This document shows positions 41,705 through 51,487 of a DNA stretch of 64,000 nt, in pieces. The stretch covers positions 1 through 64,000 of the forward strand of contig CALNWS010000016.1 in NCBI GenBank assembly GCA_940747215.1, in the 5' to 3' direction. Position 1 is the first letter of the stretch. Each line of letters starts with the position of its first letter. The position numbers were made by a program, and so were the translations under genes. The notes under the pieces are model-generated. The model was not told the origin of the DNA. It searched no databases and saw nothing but the letters and a program-made list of their open reading frames with translations. Origin of the DNA: an uncultured Paraburkholderia sp. GTDB lineage: Bacteria > Pseudomonadota > Gammaproteobacteria > Burkholderiales > Burkholderiaceae.

Positions 41705-42228
41705 TTATCGCGCAGACGTGCCGTAGTCGAGTTTCGGATACCAGTCGCCGCCGCGACCGGCAGGCGTCTTGTCGAGCAGCAACCAGAGCCGCATCAGATC
41801 GGGCGCGCCACGCGGATCCTGACCGGGATCGGCCGTGGACGGTCCCATTTCCTCTGCCCAGAAATGGCGGACCGTGCCATTCGAGCGCACGAATACGTTG
41901 AGCGCGGGATTGTCGCCGCCGCCCAACTCTTTCCCCGGCATAGACCTGATTGAAGCTGTTGCCGCCCGACGAATAGATCGGCAGATGGCGCCAGCCGCGT
42001 TCCTTTTTGAATGCGGCGAGCTTTTCGATCGGCGCACGCCCGATCACCGCGAATCTCACTCGTTGCAACAGGTCGGGCACTTCGCCGTCGTAGGCGCTCA
42101 ACAGCACACTACACATCGGGCACGGCCGCTAGCGCTGCGGACCGTACATCCAGTTATACGTGATGAGCGTGTCGTGCGGCCCGAACATCTCCGATAATGT
42201 TACCGGCCCGGTTTCACTTTCGAACCGG
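41705..42228 (-). pseudogene. DUF899 thioredoxin-like protein, 5'-truncated with amber and frameshift
   Basis: Family sequence begins abruptly at ESETGPVTLSEMFGPHDTLI and ITYNWMYGPQR, then TAG at 42129-42131, then RPCPMCSVLLSAYDGEVPDL with the CPMC motif typical of the family. A shift near 41945 precedes ELGGGDNPALNVFVRSNGTV and LLLDKTPAGRGGDWYPKLDY. The N-terminal third is missing. DUF899 proteins have a thioredoxin-like fold and no defined role. Confidence 0.85.
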
Positions 42229-42380
42229 CGTCGATGAACAGCATCTTACGTGGTGCAGAAAACTTTCGCCTGCTACGTGCGCTGAATGTAAGCGACAGCG
42301 CTCGCATGCCTCGGCAAGATGCAACGCCGACACATGGGTTCGATGTCGGCAAATACAAGCCGCTTCAATTGCCATCGACG

Positions 42381-42413
42381 AAAAAAAGCCCTGTTCCTGC
42401 GAAGGAACAGGGC
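42381..42413 (-). terminator. Strong minus-strand terminator with no known gene upstream
   Basis: GCCCTGTTCCT and AGGAACAGGGC form a perfect 11-base stem closed by a 4-base loop; on the minus strand the stem is followed directly by seven T. It therefore ends a transcript arriving from higher coordinates on the minus strand, where only the TACTG-rich tract and an 86-codon frame of uncertain reality lie. Confidence 0.85.
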
Positions 42414-42439
42414 CCGACAGGATGGAACAGTCGTACTCG

Positions 42440-43060
42440 CGCGTGGATGCTTGTCGACCTATACCCAACAAAACAAAAAAGCACTTGCTACAGATACTGC
42501 TACCGCGACTACTGGTACTACATTCGCAAAACTGAATTCCAACTTCTACAGCGTACTGGTATTCATACTGGTACTATCACAACACTTCTACTGCATACTG
42601 GCCAAACAGGTGCTGCTGGTACTGCGTGTCTTCAATCAATTGCATTGCTACTGCGAACCTGCTACTGCTGAATCTCTACCACCACATCCTCTCTACTGCT
42701 GAACTGCGAATGCAAAAACCACAACTGCGAAACACCTGAAACCACATACTCTTACTGGATACGTGTACTGCAAAAAACTTTGGCCATCCTCAACTGCTAT
42801 CTCTACTGCTACTGCCTGACAGCTGGTCCTTCGCCTTCTACGTCCTCGTTACAACCCCCTGCTGAGTCGCGCGTTTGAATTTTCTGTGCGCGCTTTTCTT
42901 CTCTTTGCTTCTACCGCTTACTGCGTTACTGCTTTGCTGCGTGCTGCCTACTGCTCACTGTGTGCTTCTCACTGCCTGCTACGTTTGCTGCATGCTGCTC
43001 ACTGCTTTGCTGCCAACTGCCTGCCGCTCGATGCAACCGCGGCGCACTGCCATCAACGGT
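42440..43060. repeat. TACTG/GCTACTGC-rich tract of atypical composition
   Basis: Over about 600 bases the plus strand is crowded with imperfect copies of TACTG, CTACTGC and ACTGCTTTGCTGC-like units, for example around 42489-42515, 42540-42605, 42645-42675, 42795-42825 and 42908-43030. Base composition is visibly lower in GC than elsewhere in the window. The plus frame can be read as a threonine/alanine-rich then hydrophobic peptide; the minus strand has many stops arising from CAGTAGCAG-like units. I recognise no family. It may be a decayed low-complexity gene or a repeat expansion. Confidence 0.6.
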
Positions 43061-43186
43061 ACGGTTCAAAACAACGTGGGGGAAGACCGCGTCGATGGGG
43101 CTCGGTGTTTTGTCGCGCCATGGAAACCAGTGTATGCGAGCGATCGCAAATGCAATCTGGCGAAGCGAGGGGAAATGGCGCGTCAA
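42926..43186 (-). CDS. Doubtful 86-codon frame upstream of the minus-strand terminator
   Basis: MTRHFPSLRQIAFAIARIHW and FPWRDKTPSPIDAVFPHVVL form a plausible soluble stretch, then the frame enters the low-complexity tract (AGSWQQSSEQHAANVAGSEK) and stops. No family, no good ribosome site. I list it only because it is the one frame of any size that the terminator at 42381-42413 could serve. Confidence 0.2.
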   Translation of the reverse strand: MTRHFPSLRQIAFAIARIHWFPWRDKTPSPIDAVFPHVVLNRTVDGSAPRLHRAAGSWQQSSEQHAANVAGSEKHTVSSRQHAAKQ

Positions 43187-43468
43187 TTTGCCGAATCGAC
43201 GTAACAGAGCGAATTCAGGGCGAATTCGTCAGACGAGGCTTATGAACGAAGGGCAGAGCAGGCGGAGGAAAGCGGCGCGAATTTGACGCGTCAACCGTTG
43301 GCCGCACAAAACGGCAGCACGCTGACGAAAAGAAAAATACGTGGAAAGGAGAGGGAAAAGATACGACTAAGCGGACGACGGTATCGTTATCACCGTCGCC
43401 CGCGAATTCAAGCCAGCTTGGCGTGGAACATGTTCAATGCGCGAAGATCGGACACACAGCGCGCCCTA
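43061..43468. other. Region without a convincing gene
   Basis: About 400 bases between the TACTG-rich tract and the DUF1488 gene. Open frames exist on both strands, but none resembles a protein family. It should contain the promoter of any minus-strand transcript ending at 42381. Confidence 0.4.
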
Positions 43469-43741
43469 TCAGCCGCGTGCAGCAAAGTCGGCGATGGTCA
43501 GCAGCACTTTTTCGCCGGGACGCGCCAGCATTTTCCGTTCGGCCACCGCGGTGATCCGCTTATAGCCGTCGGCGAATGTTTTAAGCACGCGCTCTTCCAC
43601 CGCGCCGCGTTGCAGCCAGAAATGCTGTTCCAGCGCTTCACGCGTGACGGCACATTCGAGTTCCCGTCCTCGTGCAGAAAGCTGGAAAATCACCGCGCTT
43701 CCGTCCGCTGAGACGCTGGGTTCAAGCTCGATAATCTCCAT
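43469..43741 (-). CDS. DUF1488-family protein
   Basis: Intact 90-residue protein: MEIIELEPSVSADGSAVIFQ, then SARGRELECAVTREALEQHF, VLKTFADGYKRITAVAERKM and the end KVLLTIADFAARG. An AGGTGG ribosome site 5 bases upstream decides for the ATG at 43741 over one 21 bases earlier. DUF1488 proteins are small, common in Burkholderiaceae and of unknown function. Isolated gene, no lesion seen. Confidence 0.82.
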   Translation of the reverse strand: MEIIELEPSVSADGSAVIFQLSARGRELECAVTREALEQHFWLQRGAVEERVLKTFADGYKRITAVAERKMLARPGEKVLLTIADFAARG

Positions 43742-43775
43742 AGCCCACCTCGCAAAGTTCATATAGCCGTTCGGG

Positions 43776-44129
43776 TCATGAACGAACGGCAGCGTAAAAA
43801 ACTGAATCTACACACTGGCCGGCGCCGCTTTGTTCAGCGGTCGCACGCGCCGTCAAGCGTCGTGTCAGGCCTGCAGGCAGGCCCGCGCCGAAAGCGGCGA
43901 CGGGCACAGCGACAGGCGCGATGGATGCGGCAGGCGCACTGACAGCGGCAGACGCAACCGACGCAAAACGCGGCGCACGCGCCGATGTTTCGTTAGGCGC
44001 ATGAGCATGAGTATGACCGGGCGCGCAAAACGGTGCAGCGACCCCTGTCGTAACGCGCGGCGGGCCGGTCACCCAGCGCGGAAGCGACGCGCAAAACTCA
44101 CGCAGCAATGTGTTCAGCACTTCGGTCAT
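43776..44129 (-). CDS. Hypothetical alanine-rich protein
   Basis: The frame from ATG 44129 gives MTEVLNTLLREFCASLPRWV, a proline- and threonine-rich section, then an alanine/valine-rich part (SVASAAVSAPAASIAPVAVP) and AGLTRRLTARATAEQSGAGQ. The N-terminal amphipathic stretch looks real; the rest is low complexity. No family recognised. It could be a real small gene that has drifted or a chance frame in GC-rich DNA. Confidence 0.35.
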   Translation of the reverse strand: MTEVLNTLLREFCASLPRWVTGPPRVTTGVAAPFCAPGHTHAHAPNETSARAPRFASVASAAVSAPAASIAPVAVPVAAFGAGLPAGLTRRLTARATAEQSGAGQCVDSVFYAAVRS

Positions 44130-44177
44130 GGCGTGCGTCCCTCGACACATGCCGCGCGAAGCGCTCGAAATAGCGAT

Positions 44178-44318
44178 CTAGGAATGCAGTGGCCGGAGCT
44201 CGTGGAAGACACCGAGCGCGTCGGCAAAACGCAGACAACCCGTGTCGGGGTAGAAGACGAGCGTGACCGCTCCGCCCTCTCCGCCGCGCGTAATCGTGTG
44301 TGGTTTTATGTTCAGCAT
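44178..44318 (-). CDS. Small hypothetical protein, 46 residues
   Basis: MLNIKPHTITRGGEGGAVTL continues to FYPDTGCLRFADALGVFHEL and ends RPLHS at a TAG. The composition is protein-like, unlike the upstream extension of the same frame, which I do not believe. No family recognised; weak ribosome site. Confidence 0.35.
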   Translation of the reverse strand: MLNIKPHTITRGGEGGAVTLVFYPDTGCLRFADALGVFHELRPLHS

Positions 44319-44616
44319 TTGTCGTTCTTTTGCCAGTTTGGCACCGTGCCTCGGTGGCATGGCGTCTCGTGCGCAAGGTGCATGACCCGCGCGCATCAGC
44401 AAGTTGCGGATGAGGCAAAAGCAAAGCACATGCCAAAAAGCGAATTTTGCTAGCCAACCTACGGCAATCCCGGCCATGCGGTGCCGCCATACCGCAGCGT
44501 CCGCATGCCGCAAAACCAGAAGGCGCCGTACCCCGGGGTTGCGGCGTGCCCGCTGCGATCAGACAGAATCGCGCCGGCCTCGTCCTGTTTCACTGCTTCA
44601 CAGCCTGGTGAAAATC

Positions 44617-45323
44617 TCAATCGAAAAACCGCGTGAACGCCTCGACCGGCTCGCGCTCGGTGCGCAGCGTATTTACCACGGCATTTTCGTCGGCGAAACC
44701 GAGCGACATGCCGCACACCAGTTGTTCCTCGTGCGAAAACCGAGCTGCTCCGCAATCACGCGATGAAACTGCGTGAACGCCGCCTGCGGACACGTATCGA
44801 GCCCGCGTCCGCGCGCCGCCGTCATGATGCCCTGCAGAAACATGCCGTAGTCGAGCCAGTTGCCTAGCTCCATGATGCGGTCGATCGTGAAGATGAGACC
44901 CACGGGCGCGCCGAAGAAGCGATAGTTCTGCGCGTGCTGTTCATGCATGCGCGCCTTGTCGCTCTTCTCGATGCCGAGCAGCCCGTACAGATCCCAGCTG
45001 ATCTTGCGGCGCCGGTCGATATAAGGCGACACCCAGCAGTTCGGATAGTACGGATATTCCTGCTGATACAACGTGTCGCGCTGCGGATCGTCATAGGCCG
45101 CGACGAGCGCATCCGAAAGGCGCGCCAGCGCGCCACCCGTCACCACGTAGACTTTCCACGGCTGTGTGTTGGTGCCCGAAGGTGCGCGACTCGTGGCTTC
45201 GAGTATCGCCTCGATGTCGGCGTGCGGCACCGGCGTAGAAAGAAAGGCGCGAATCGAACGCCGCGTGACGAGCGCGGCGTCGACCGGGTTGGCCGCGTTG
45301 GCCTAGCTTGCGGGTGTGGTCAT
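44617..45323 (-). pseudogene. Nitroreductase, early amber and late frameshift
   Basis: FMN-dependent NAD(P)H nitroreductase. The original start MTTPAS at 45323 is followed at once by TAG at 45303-45305 and then ANAANPVDAALVTRRSIRAF, EATSRAPSGTNTQPWKVYVV (the flavin-binding signature), RIMELGNWLDYGMFLQGIMT and LDTCPQAAFTQFHRVIAEQL. A shift near 44738 separates the C-terminus, EEQLVCGMSLGFADENAVVN, which ends at 44617. An internal ATG at 45230 could give an N-terminally shortened product, but the 3' shift would still spoil it. Confidence 0.9.
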
Positions 45324-45457
45324 CGGCGGAATCCGGCAGATGCGGCGAGATTGACGGCTAGATCTGCCGACGATTCTAGCGCGAGCCGCCGCTATCTCGC
45401 TGGCGGACGCATAGGGAGGTGACCACGCGACGCCTCGACACCGCTACACCGCAGCGC

Positions 45458-47340
45458 TCAGGCAGGCGGTGTGGTGAGCGCGTCCACCAGCTTGAGCGGA
45501 TCGTAAGGCTTGCGCAGCGACATCGCATGCGGCAACACCTCGCGCTGCTGGAGCGTCAGCACGAGATCGTAGCCCGTCAGGAAAATCACGCGCAGATGCG
45601 GGCGCTCGCGGCACACTTCCAGTGCGAGATCGACACCCGATTTACCTCGGAGCCCGACGTCGGTCAACAGCACGTCGATATGCTGTTCGTTCAGAATCCG
45701 CTTCGCGTCGTGCCCGCCTTCCGCCTCCAGAATGTCGAGATCGAACGTGCGCAGCAACTCGGCTGTGCTCACGCGGATGAGTTCGTCGTCTTCAACGAGC
45801 AGGATCTGCATACGCTTTTCCATTGCGAAAGTCTCTGCGGCCGGCGCGGTCACGGGCGGCTTGATGTCAAGCTGCCGTGCTTCCGGCGCCGCGGTCTGTG
45901 CAATCTGTGGCCTTTGCTCGCTCAGTGCATCCAGATCGTTCTGCTGGCTCTGCGCGTGCAACACGTAGCGCACCTTGCGAGCGAGCGCCTCATGAGTGTA
46001 AGGCTTGCTGAGCAGCTCGATGCCTTCGTCGAGCTGCCCGGAATGCACGATCGCGTTATCCGTATAGCCCGACGTGAACAGCACCGCGATGCCCGGCAAA
46101 CGCTCGCGCGTCTTGCGCGCCAGTTCGGTACTGCACAGCGGACCCGGCATCACGACGTCGGTGAAGAGTAGATCATCGGCACGCCGCTTTCGACGATCGC
46201 CAGCGCACTCTGCGCGTCCTTCGCCTTCAACACGCGATAACCGAGGTCGGACAACAACTTGACCACTGTCGAGCGCACTTCCTCGTCATCCTCGACAGCG
46301 AAAATCCTTTCTGCGCAGGCGGAAGCGCTGCGAATGCGCTTCCCGGCCGCGCAACGCGCTTTGCCAGCCGAGGCGAGTTGCTTCGCGGTCGTCGGGATGA
46401 ACGAGATCGAGCCAGCCCCAATCGGCCACGCACGAGGGGTCCGTGCCGACGAACTCTTCCCACGGGCCGCCTGCGGGTCTCATCGCGCCGTCCGGCGACG
46501 CGGACCACACCATCGCGCCTGTCGACTCCACGAGCGCGCGATAGCGCCGCTTGCTCAGACTGAGCTGTTCCTCCTGCGTGCGTTGATCGGTGATGTCGAA
46601 GGTGACGCCGTGCACATGCACGAGGCGGTTGTCGTCGTAATCGGGATGTCCGCGCATACGCAGCCAGCGGAACGGTGCGAGGCTTTCGTCGAGCCGATAG
46701 TCGAGCTGGAACGGCGCGCGGCAGCGCACGAATTCGGCGAGACTGCGCTGATAGTTTGCACGGTCGGCGCGCGTGACACGCCACGTCAGTTCTTCGGCCG
46801 ATACCGACAACGTGTTCTCCGGCAACGCGTAAATCTTCGCGAGTTCCGACGTGATGCGCACCATGTGCGTGTTCACGTCCCACTCCCACGAGCCTATGCG
46901 CGCGGCTTGGAACGATGCGCTCAGGCGGCGCTCGCTCGCTTCGTACAGCGCCCACGCGTGTTTGCATTCGTGCACGTCGATCGCCACGCTGACGGTGTCC
47001 GCGATGTTGCCTTCCACGTCGCGCGAAGCTTGCAGATGCAGCATGTGCCAGCGGAATTCGCCATCCGCGCGAAGCGCCGCACGTCGACGTTGCGCAGGAG
47101 CGGCGCGTCTTTAGAGAGGCGCACGGCGCCGACGTCGTCCGCATCGACGAACTCCTTCCAGTGCTTGTCGATCACCGAATGAGCCGGTACGCCGAGATAA
47201 CGGGTAGCCCACGGGTTTGCGTACTGGATCAGGCCGTCGCGCGAGGCTCGCCAGACGAAGGAGGGAAGGAACCGGACGGGTGCCGGTTCAACGGTACTTT
47301 GCGCAGCCTGCTGAATTGTTGACCAGGTGTCTTTTTCCAT
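45458..47340 (-). pseudogene. Hybrid PAS sensor kinase lacking its kinase core, with two receiver domains
   Basis: MEKDTWSTIQQAAQS leads to PAS domains (FVWRASRDGLIQYANPWATR, ASFQAARIGSWEWDVNTHMV, RYRALVESTGAMVWSASPDG). A shift lies near 47068. After RFRLRRKDF (near 46305) the histidine phosphotransfer and ATPase domains are absent; the chain resumes in a receiver domain (EDDEEVRSTVVKLLSDLGYR), shifts near 46165, and continues AVLFTSGYTDNAIVHSGQLD. A second receiver follows (MQILLVEDDELIRVSTAELL, IDVLLTDVGLRGKSGVDLAL) and is complete to 45458. The frame from 46153 down is open, so a free double-receiver fragment could be made. Confidence 0.87.
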
Positions 47341-47892
47341 GGCGAACGCTCGCTAGCTCGAATAAAAATTGTCGCGGGACAGCGGTAGTGCCGCTACGCT
47401 CGTATCAACAGCAAAGCTTGGACCTGCGAGGTGCAGATAGAAATCTTAGTCGGCGATTTGCCCGAGCACTGAGTTTTTGCGTCGACGAAACGCAATTGTC
47501 CGCTGTGATCCACTTCGACGGTAGCGCGTAGGAGCCGTTCGCTCTCTTCGGTAAGACAGGTTTCCGGCCTTATCGGCCAATGACCAGGTCATGCACGCAA
47601 GCGGTTGCATCTTCGTGCAATGGAAGTCAAATCTGCCAGTGTGTGCGGAGTAGTTACATTTGCACGAGGCAATGCTGTTTTGTGCACACCGCCATGTCGA
47701 CACACGTCAAGTCGTTCCGCTGCCGGTCCGCATACCGCATGCATGGCTAAAGGTGTGAACATTGCTAGCTGATGGGCAAGAAAAACAACGACAGGCACCC
47801 ACGGGTACCCGGCACGCATGCGGACACAGATAAAACGCACGTCAGAAAGCACATCAGAACGCACGTCGATGGCATTTGGAAAACAGGTGAAA
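47341..47892. other. Long stretch with no gene seen
   Basis: About 550 bases between the hybrid kinase start and an MFS remnant. I find no family-like frame on either strand. The part from 47590 to 47770 is AT-richer than its surroundings. It may be a fully eroded gene. Confidence 0.45.
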
Positions 47893-48090
47893 CCTACCTT
47901 GCCGCTTCTCGGCGGATGGATCGCGCAGCATTACGGCTATCCGGCGGCGTTCGTCGCGCTCGGCAGCCTTGCACTCGTGTCGCTCGCGATCTGGGTCGGC
48001 TACGGCCGTCAGACGCGTGAGGTGTGCGACACGCGGCGCGACGAACTCGCGAAACTGAGCGACGTGGATTCGTCCGCGTTGCTGCCGTAA
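47893..48090 (+). pseudogene. MFS transporter, C-terminal fragment
   Basis: About 65 residues matching the last two helices of a drug- or sugar-type MFS transporter: LLGGWIAQHYGYPAAFVALG, then LALVSLAIWVGYGRQT and a charged tail ending SALLP. Nothing of the rest of the protein is found upstream, so most of the gene has been deleted. Confidence 0.65.
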
Positions 48091-48161
48091 CGCGAGATTT
48101 CGCTTCATACACCGCGTGTCGTGCATGACGTGCTTGTGTGACGTTTCGTGCGCGGTGAGCC

Positions 48162-48561
48162 TCAGCCTCCGCCTTGCTCACGCAACGTCAGTTTGCTGCT
48201 GACGGATGTCACGCCTTGCACCTGCTTTGCGGCGGCGACGGCGATGTCGTCCTGATCTTGACTTTCGATCTGGCCTGCCAGCGTCACATGTCCCGTCTTT
48301 GCGTTGCCGAACACGGCAATCGACGACTCCTTCAGCCCCTTCGTCTTCTGCAACGCCTTCTGCACGGTCTTCGAGAACGCCCGGGGCGGCGCGAACAGTC
48401 TTCTTCGTCGGCGCTGCGCTCGTGGTCGCGCTTGTGGTTACATTCGTGGTCGCGTCCACCGTCGACTCCGCTGCAAATGCCTGCGCGCCCGGCACGGCCG
48501 CCAGCATGACGGCGAGACTGCCGCTCACGATTCCGCTCACAATCAATTGACGTAAGTTCAT
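48162..48561 (-). pseudogene. BON-domain secreted protein, frameshifted
   Basis: Signal peptide (MNLRQLIVSGIVSGSLAVML, cleavage near AFAAES), a threonine-rich linker, then a frameshift near 48375 in the stretch RAAPG. In the other frame a BON domain follows: QKALQKTKGLKESSIAVFGN, HVTLAGQIESQDQDDIAVAA and GVTSVSSKLTLREQGGG. BON proteins of this kind sit in the periplasm or outer membrane and help under osmotic or envelope stress. One small indel is the only lesion. Confidence 0.88.
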
Positions 48562-48819
48562 GACTTGCTCCACTGTTCCATGGATGACTAGGGAAGTGCG
48601 CATCGTCGGGATGCGCGCACCGGCCGGCATGCTGCTTCGCGCAGACGGGTGTCGTGTTGCAGTTGTGGAAAGCGTACCGTTCCGCGCATTCCATACGATC
48701 AACAGTTAGTTAGCCGATGCATTGGAATGAAGCGCTTATACGTTCGTATAGGCTTTACACGAGGATGCATACGGCTTTCAGCTTCCGGCACAGGTCTCGC
48801 GACGCCTGGCCGCGTTCAT

Positions 48820-49214
48820 TCAGCGCACCGTGAGCGTCACGTCGATGTTGCCGCACGTCGCCTTCGAATACGGACACGTCTGGTACGCCGCGTCGACGAG
48901 TGCGCGTGCGGTGTCGACCGGAATGCCCGGCAGGCTCACGTTCAGACGTGCGCGCAGGAAGTAGGTGCCTTCGTTGACGACGAGATCGATCTCCGTGTCG
49001 ACGGTGGTGTCACGCGGCAGCGCGACCTTCAGCTTCTGCGCGGCGAGGCCCATCGCGCCGATGAAGCACGCTGACCATCCGGCGCCAGCATCTGCTCGGG
49101 GTTGGTGCCCGTGCCCGACGATCCGGGGGCGGGGAGTTTGACGTCGAGACGGCCGTCGCGGCCGCCGGTGGTGTGGGTTTTGCCGGTGTAAGGCAGGGTG
49201 TCGGTCTAGGTCAT
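48820..49214 (-). pseudogene. ohr: Organic hydroperoxide resistance protein (Ohr/OsmC), amber at codon 3 and frameshift
   Basis: The start reads MT then TAG at 49206-49208, then TDTLPYTGKTHTTGGRDGRL and DVKLPAPGSSGTGTNPEQM. A shift near 49070 precedes SACFIGAMGLAAQKLKVALP, VNEGTYFLRARLNVSLPGIP and AYQTCPYSKATCGNIDVTLT. Both redox-active cysteines of the family (SACFIG and the TCPYSKAT region) are present. Ohr reduces organic peroxides in the cytoplasm with lipoyl or thiol donors. With codon 3 turned into a stop the gene is dead unless translation restarts. Confidence 0.92.
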
Positions 49215-49289
49215 GATGAAATTCCTTGTTCAGATTGAGAAGAAGAGGTTTGTGCCGGGAATTGTTGCCGCTATACGTCGAGGCAGTTT

Positions 49290-49525
49290 TTAGCTGCCTT
49301 GATACAGCTTGTTGAGCGCCGCGAGCTGGCCGTCTTTCTGCGCGCGCACCAGGTCCGGCGAACTTCGGCGCGCGTCTTCACTTTCGCTGCGCCCGCATCG
49401 GCGGCCCATTGCTGGACATGCTGCACGTCGTTGCGCGGAGCGTTCGCGTCCGGCGAGTTAGCGGCAAAAGCCGAAGCGGTGGTGGCGAGTACGCTGAGGG
49501 CAACTGCGATCATCGAGACTTTCAT
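49290..49525 (-). pseudogene. DUF4148 secreted protein, frameshifted
   Basis: Small exported protein of a type found in many copies in Burkholderia: signal peptide MKVSMIAVALSVLATTASAF followed by AANSPDANAPRNDVQHVQQW and a shift near 49362 before the usual ending DLVRAQKDGQLAALNKLYQG. Function unknown. The single indel is the only lesion. Confidence 0.82.
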
Positions 49526-49789
49526 GTCGTTCTCCAGAAACAGGTCAGATGGATTGAGGCGGCGCGGATCGCGTGGCAGAAATGCCGCTGTGCTTTGCTG
49601 CGGTGTCTGCTGCCGTGTGGGTCGCGATCCGTCGTTGGATGCATTAGAACAGCCGGAGGTATCTGGCTTGTGTCTGGAGCGCGGCGTAATGCAAGGCGGT
49701 GTATCAGCGCAAAGGCTGTACACATTGAGATACAAACTCGGGTTTGTGGCGGGAGAAAGCCCGTGTGCTGGACGGCGCGTGTCGCGTGT

Positions 49790-51346
49790 TCAGCGCCGAG
49801 ACAAGCGGCGTTCCGGCTTTATCAGCAACAGGAACGGCACGATGCAGAGTGCGAACAGCATCAGCAGATGGAAGTTGTCGACGTAACCTATCATCGACGC
49901 CTGTCGGGTCACCTCGGCGTTCAGAGCACCGAGACCGGCCGGATTCGCGAGATTCCAGGCGGGCGGCACGTTACCCTGCAGCAGCGGGTTGAACTCGTTC
50001 ACGTGCTCGACGAGCGACGAATGCGCGATCTGCGTGCGCGTGAGTTCGGTCTGCACGAACGAAATGCCGATACTGCTGCCGATGTTGCGGCTCAGGCTGT
50101 AGATCGACGTGCCGTCGCCGCGCATCAACGGATCGAGCGTCGAGAACGTGGCCTTGGTGAGCAGCACCGAGATGAGACCAAGACCTAGGCCTTGCAGGAA
50201 GCCCGTCCACATCACCACGCCTTCGCTCATGTCGAACGTGTACCGCTGCATTTGCCAGAGCGAAAATGCCAAAATGCTGAAGCCCGCCGCGATCAGCACG
50301 CGCGACTGGAAGCGTTTGAGCAGTTGCCCGGCAAGCAGCATCGCGAGCATGGAACCCGCGCCGCTCGGCGCGGTGGCGAGGCTTGCCGCAACCACCGAAT
50401 AGCCCAGCAGATTCTGCAGGAACGGCGGCAGCAACGCGCGTGTGGCGTAGAGCACCGTGCCCATCACGAAGTAGAAGCCGCAGCCGGTGACGAGGTTGCG
50501 GTCGCGCGCGAGCGCCACGTTGAAAAACGAATGGCTGTGCCTGCGGTTATACACGAGAAAGAAGGCAAATGCGATGCACGCGGTCAGCAGTTTGATCCAG
50601 ATTTCGATCGAGCCGAACCAGTCCTGCACTTCGCCGCGGTCCAGAAAGAGTTGCAGCGCCGCAATGGCGATGCTGAGCGTGCCGAAGCCGAACAGGTCGA
50701 GCTTGCGCGCGAGCGGCCGCGCTTCCTTCATGAACGTGTAAATGCCGAAGAACGCAACCAGTCCGATCGGCACGTTCACATAGAACACCCAGCGCCAGTT
50801 GCAGACGTCCGTGAGCCAGCCGCCGAGCGCAGGGCCGAGGATCGGTCCGATCGTCACGCCCATGCCCCACATGGCCATCGCCTGTGCGTGCTTTCGGGGA
50901 GGATTGATGTCGAGAATGGTGGCTTGCGAGAGCGGCACGAGTGCCGCGCCGAAGAGCCCTTGCAGAAGCCGGGCGGCCACCATTTCGGCGAGCGACGCGG
51001 ACAGCGCGCACGCCACCGATGTGAGCGTGAAGCCCGCGACCGAAATGAGGAATATGTGGCGGCGGCCATAGCGGCCCGAGAGCCAGCCGGTTAACGGCGT
51101 GCCGATCGCCGCGGCCACGATATAGGGCGTGAGCACCCACGTGATCTGGTTCTGCGTCGCGGAAAGACTGCCTTCCATGTGGGGCAATGCGACGTTCGCG
51201 ATCGTGCTGTCGAGCACCTGCATGATCGTCGCGAGCATCACGGAGGCCGTGATGAAGATGCCGATCCGGCGCGCCGGATACGGTGAAGGCGGTGTTGGCG
51301 GTGAAGCTGCCCCGCTGGTTTCGCTTGTCCCGGATGTCGCGGCCAT
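49790..51346 (-). CDS. DHA2-family (EmrB/QacA) multidrug exporter
   Basis: Intact 518-residue, 14-helix MFS pump. Family motifs are QVLDSTIANVALPHMEGSLS in helix 1, LSGRYGRRHIFLISVAGFTL (motif A), MGVTIGPILGPALGGWLTDV (motif C) and FSTLDPLMRGDGTSIYSLSR late in the chain. It would use the proton gradient to expel drugs or fatty acid-like compounds. EmrB normally pairs with an EmrA membrane-fusion gene just upstream; none is here, and no clear ribosome site precedes the ATG, suggesting the operon's first gene was lost and expression may be poor. Confidence 0.88.
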   Translation of the reverse strand: MAATSGTSETSGAASPPTPPSPYPARRIGIFITASVMLATIMQVLDSTIANVALPHMEGSLSATQNQITWVLTPYIVAAAIGTPLTGWLSGRYGRRHIFLISVAGFTLTSVACALSASLAEMVAARLLQGLFGAALVPLSQATILDINPPRKHAQAMAMWGMGVTIGPILGPALGGWLTDVCNWRWVFYVNVPIGLVAFFGIYTFMKEARPLARKLDLFGFGTLSIAIAALQLFLDRGEVQDWFGSIEIWIKLLTACIAFAFFLVYNRRHSHSFFNVALARDRNLVTGCGFYFVMGTVLYATRALLPPFLQNLLGYSVVAASLATAPSGAGSMLAMLLAGQLLKRFQSRVLIAAGFSILAFSLWQMQRYTFDMSEGVVMWTGFLQGLGLGLISVLLTKATFSTLDPLMRGDGTSIYSLSRNIGSSIGISFVQTELTRTQIAHSSLVEHVNEFNPLLQGNVPPAWNLANPAGLGALNAEVTRQASMIGYVDNFHLLMLFALCIVPFLLLIKPERRLSRR

Positions 51347-51487
51347 TTTGCGTGCGCGCTGTGTTTTGTATGCCTGTTGCGGTGCGTATTGCGTCCGCTG
51401 CCGAAGCGGTGCGAGCGGACTGCTGTGTGCTGCACGGCCGACGAACTCACACGGGTCCGTCGGCCGGTGTTTCGCGACGTGTCTACG

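Noticed and set aside
42440..42702. Threonine-rich then hydrophobic plus-strand frame in the TACTG tract, as a membrane protein
   Set aside because: The pattern follows directly from the repeated TACTG and CTACTGC units in that frame; other frames give equally regular nonsense. No start site supports it.
47341..47892. Possible gene in the long gap after the hybrid kinase
   Set aside because: All frames are short or of random composition; nothing resembles a family, so it is reported only as empty.
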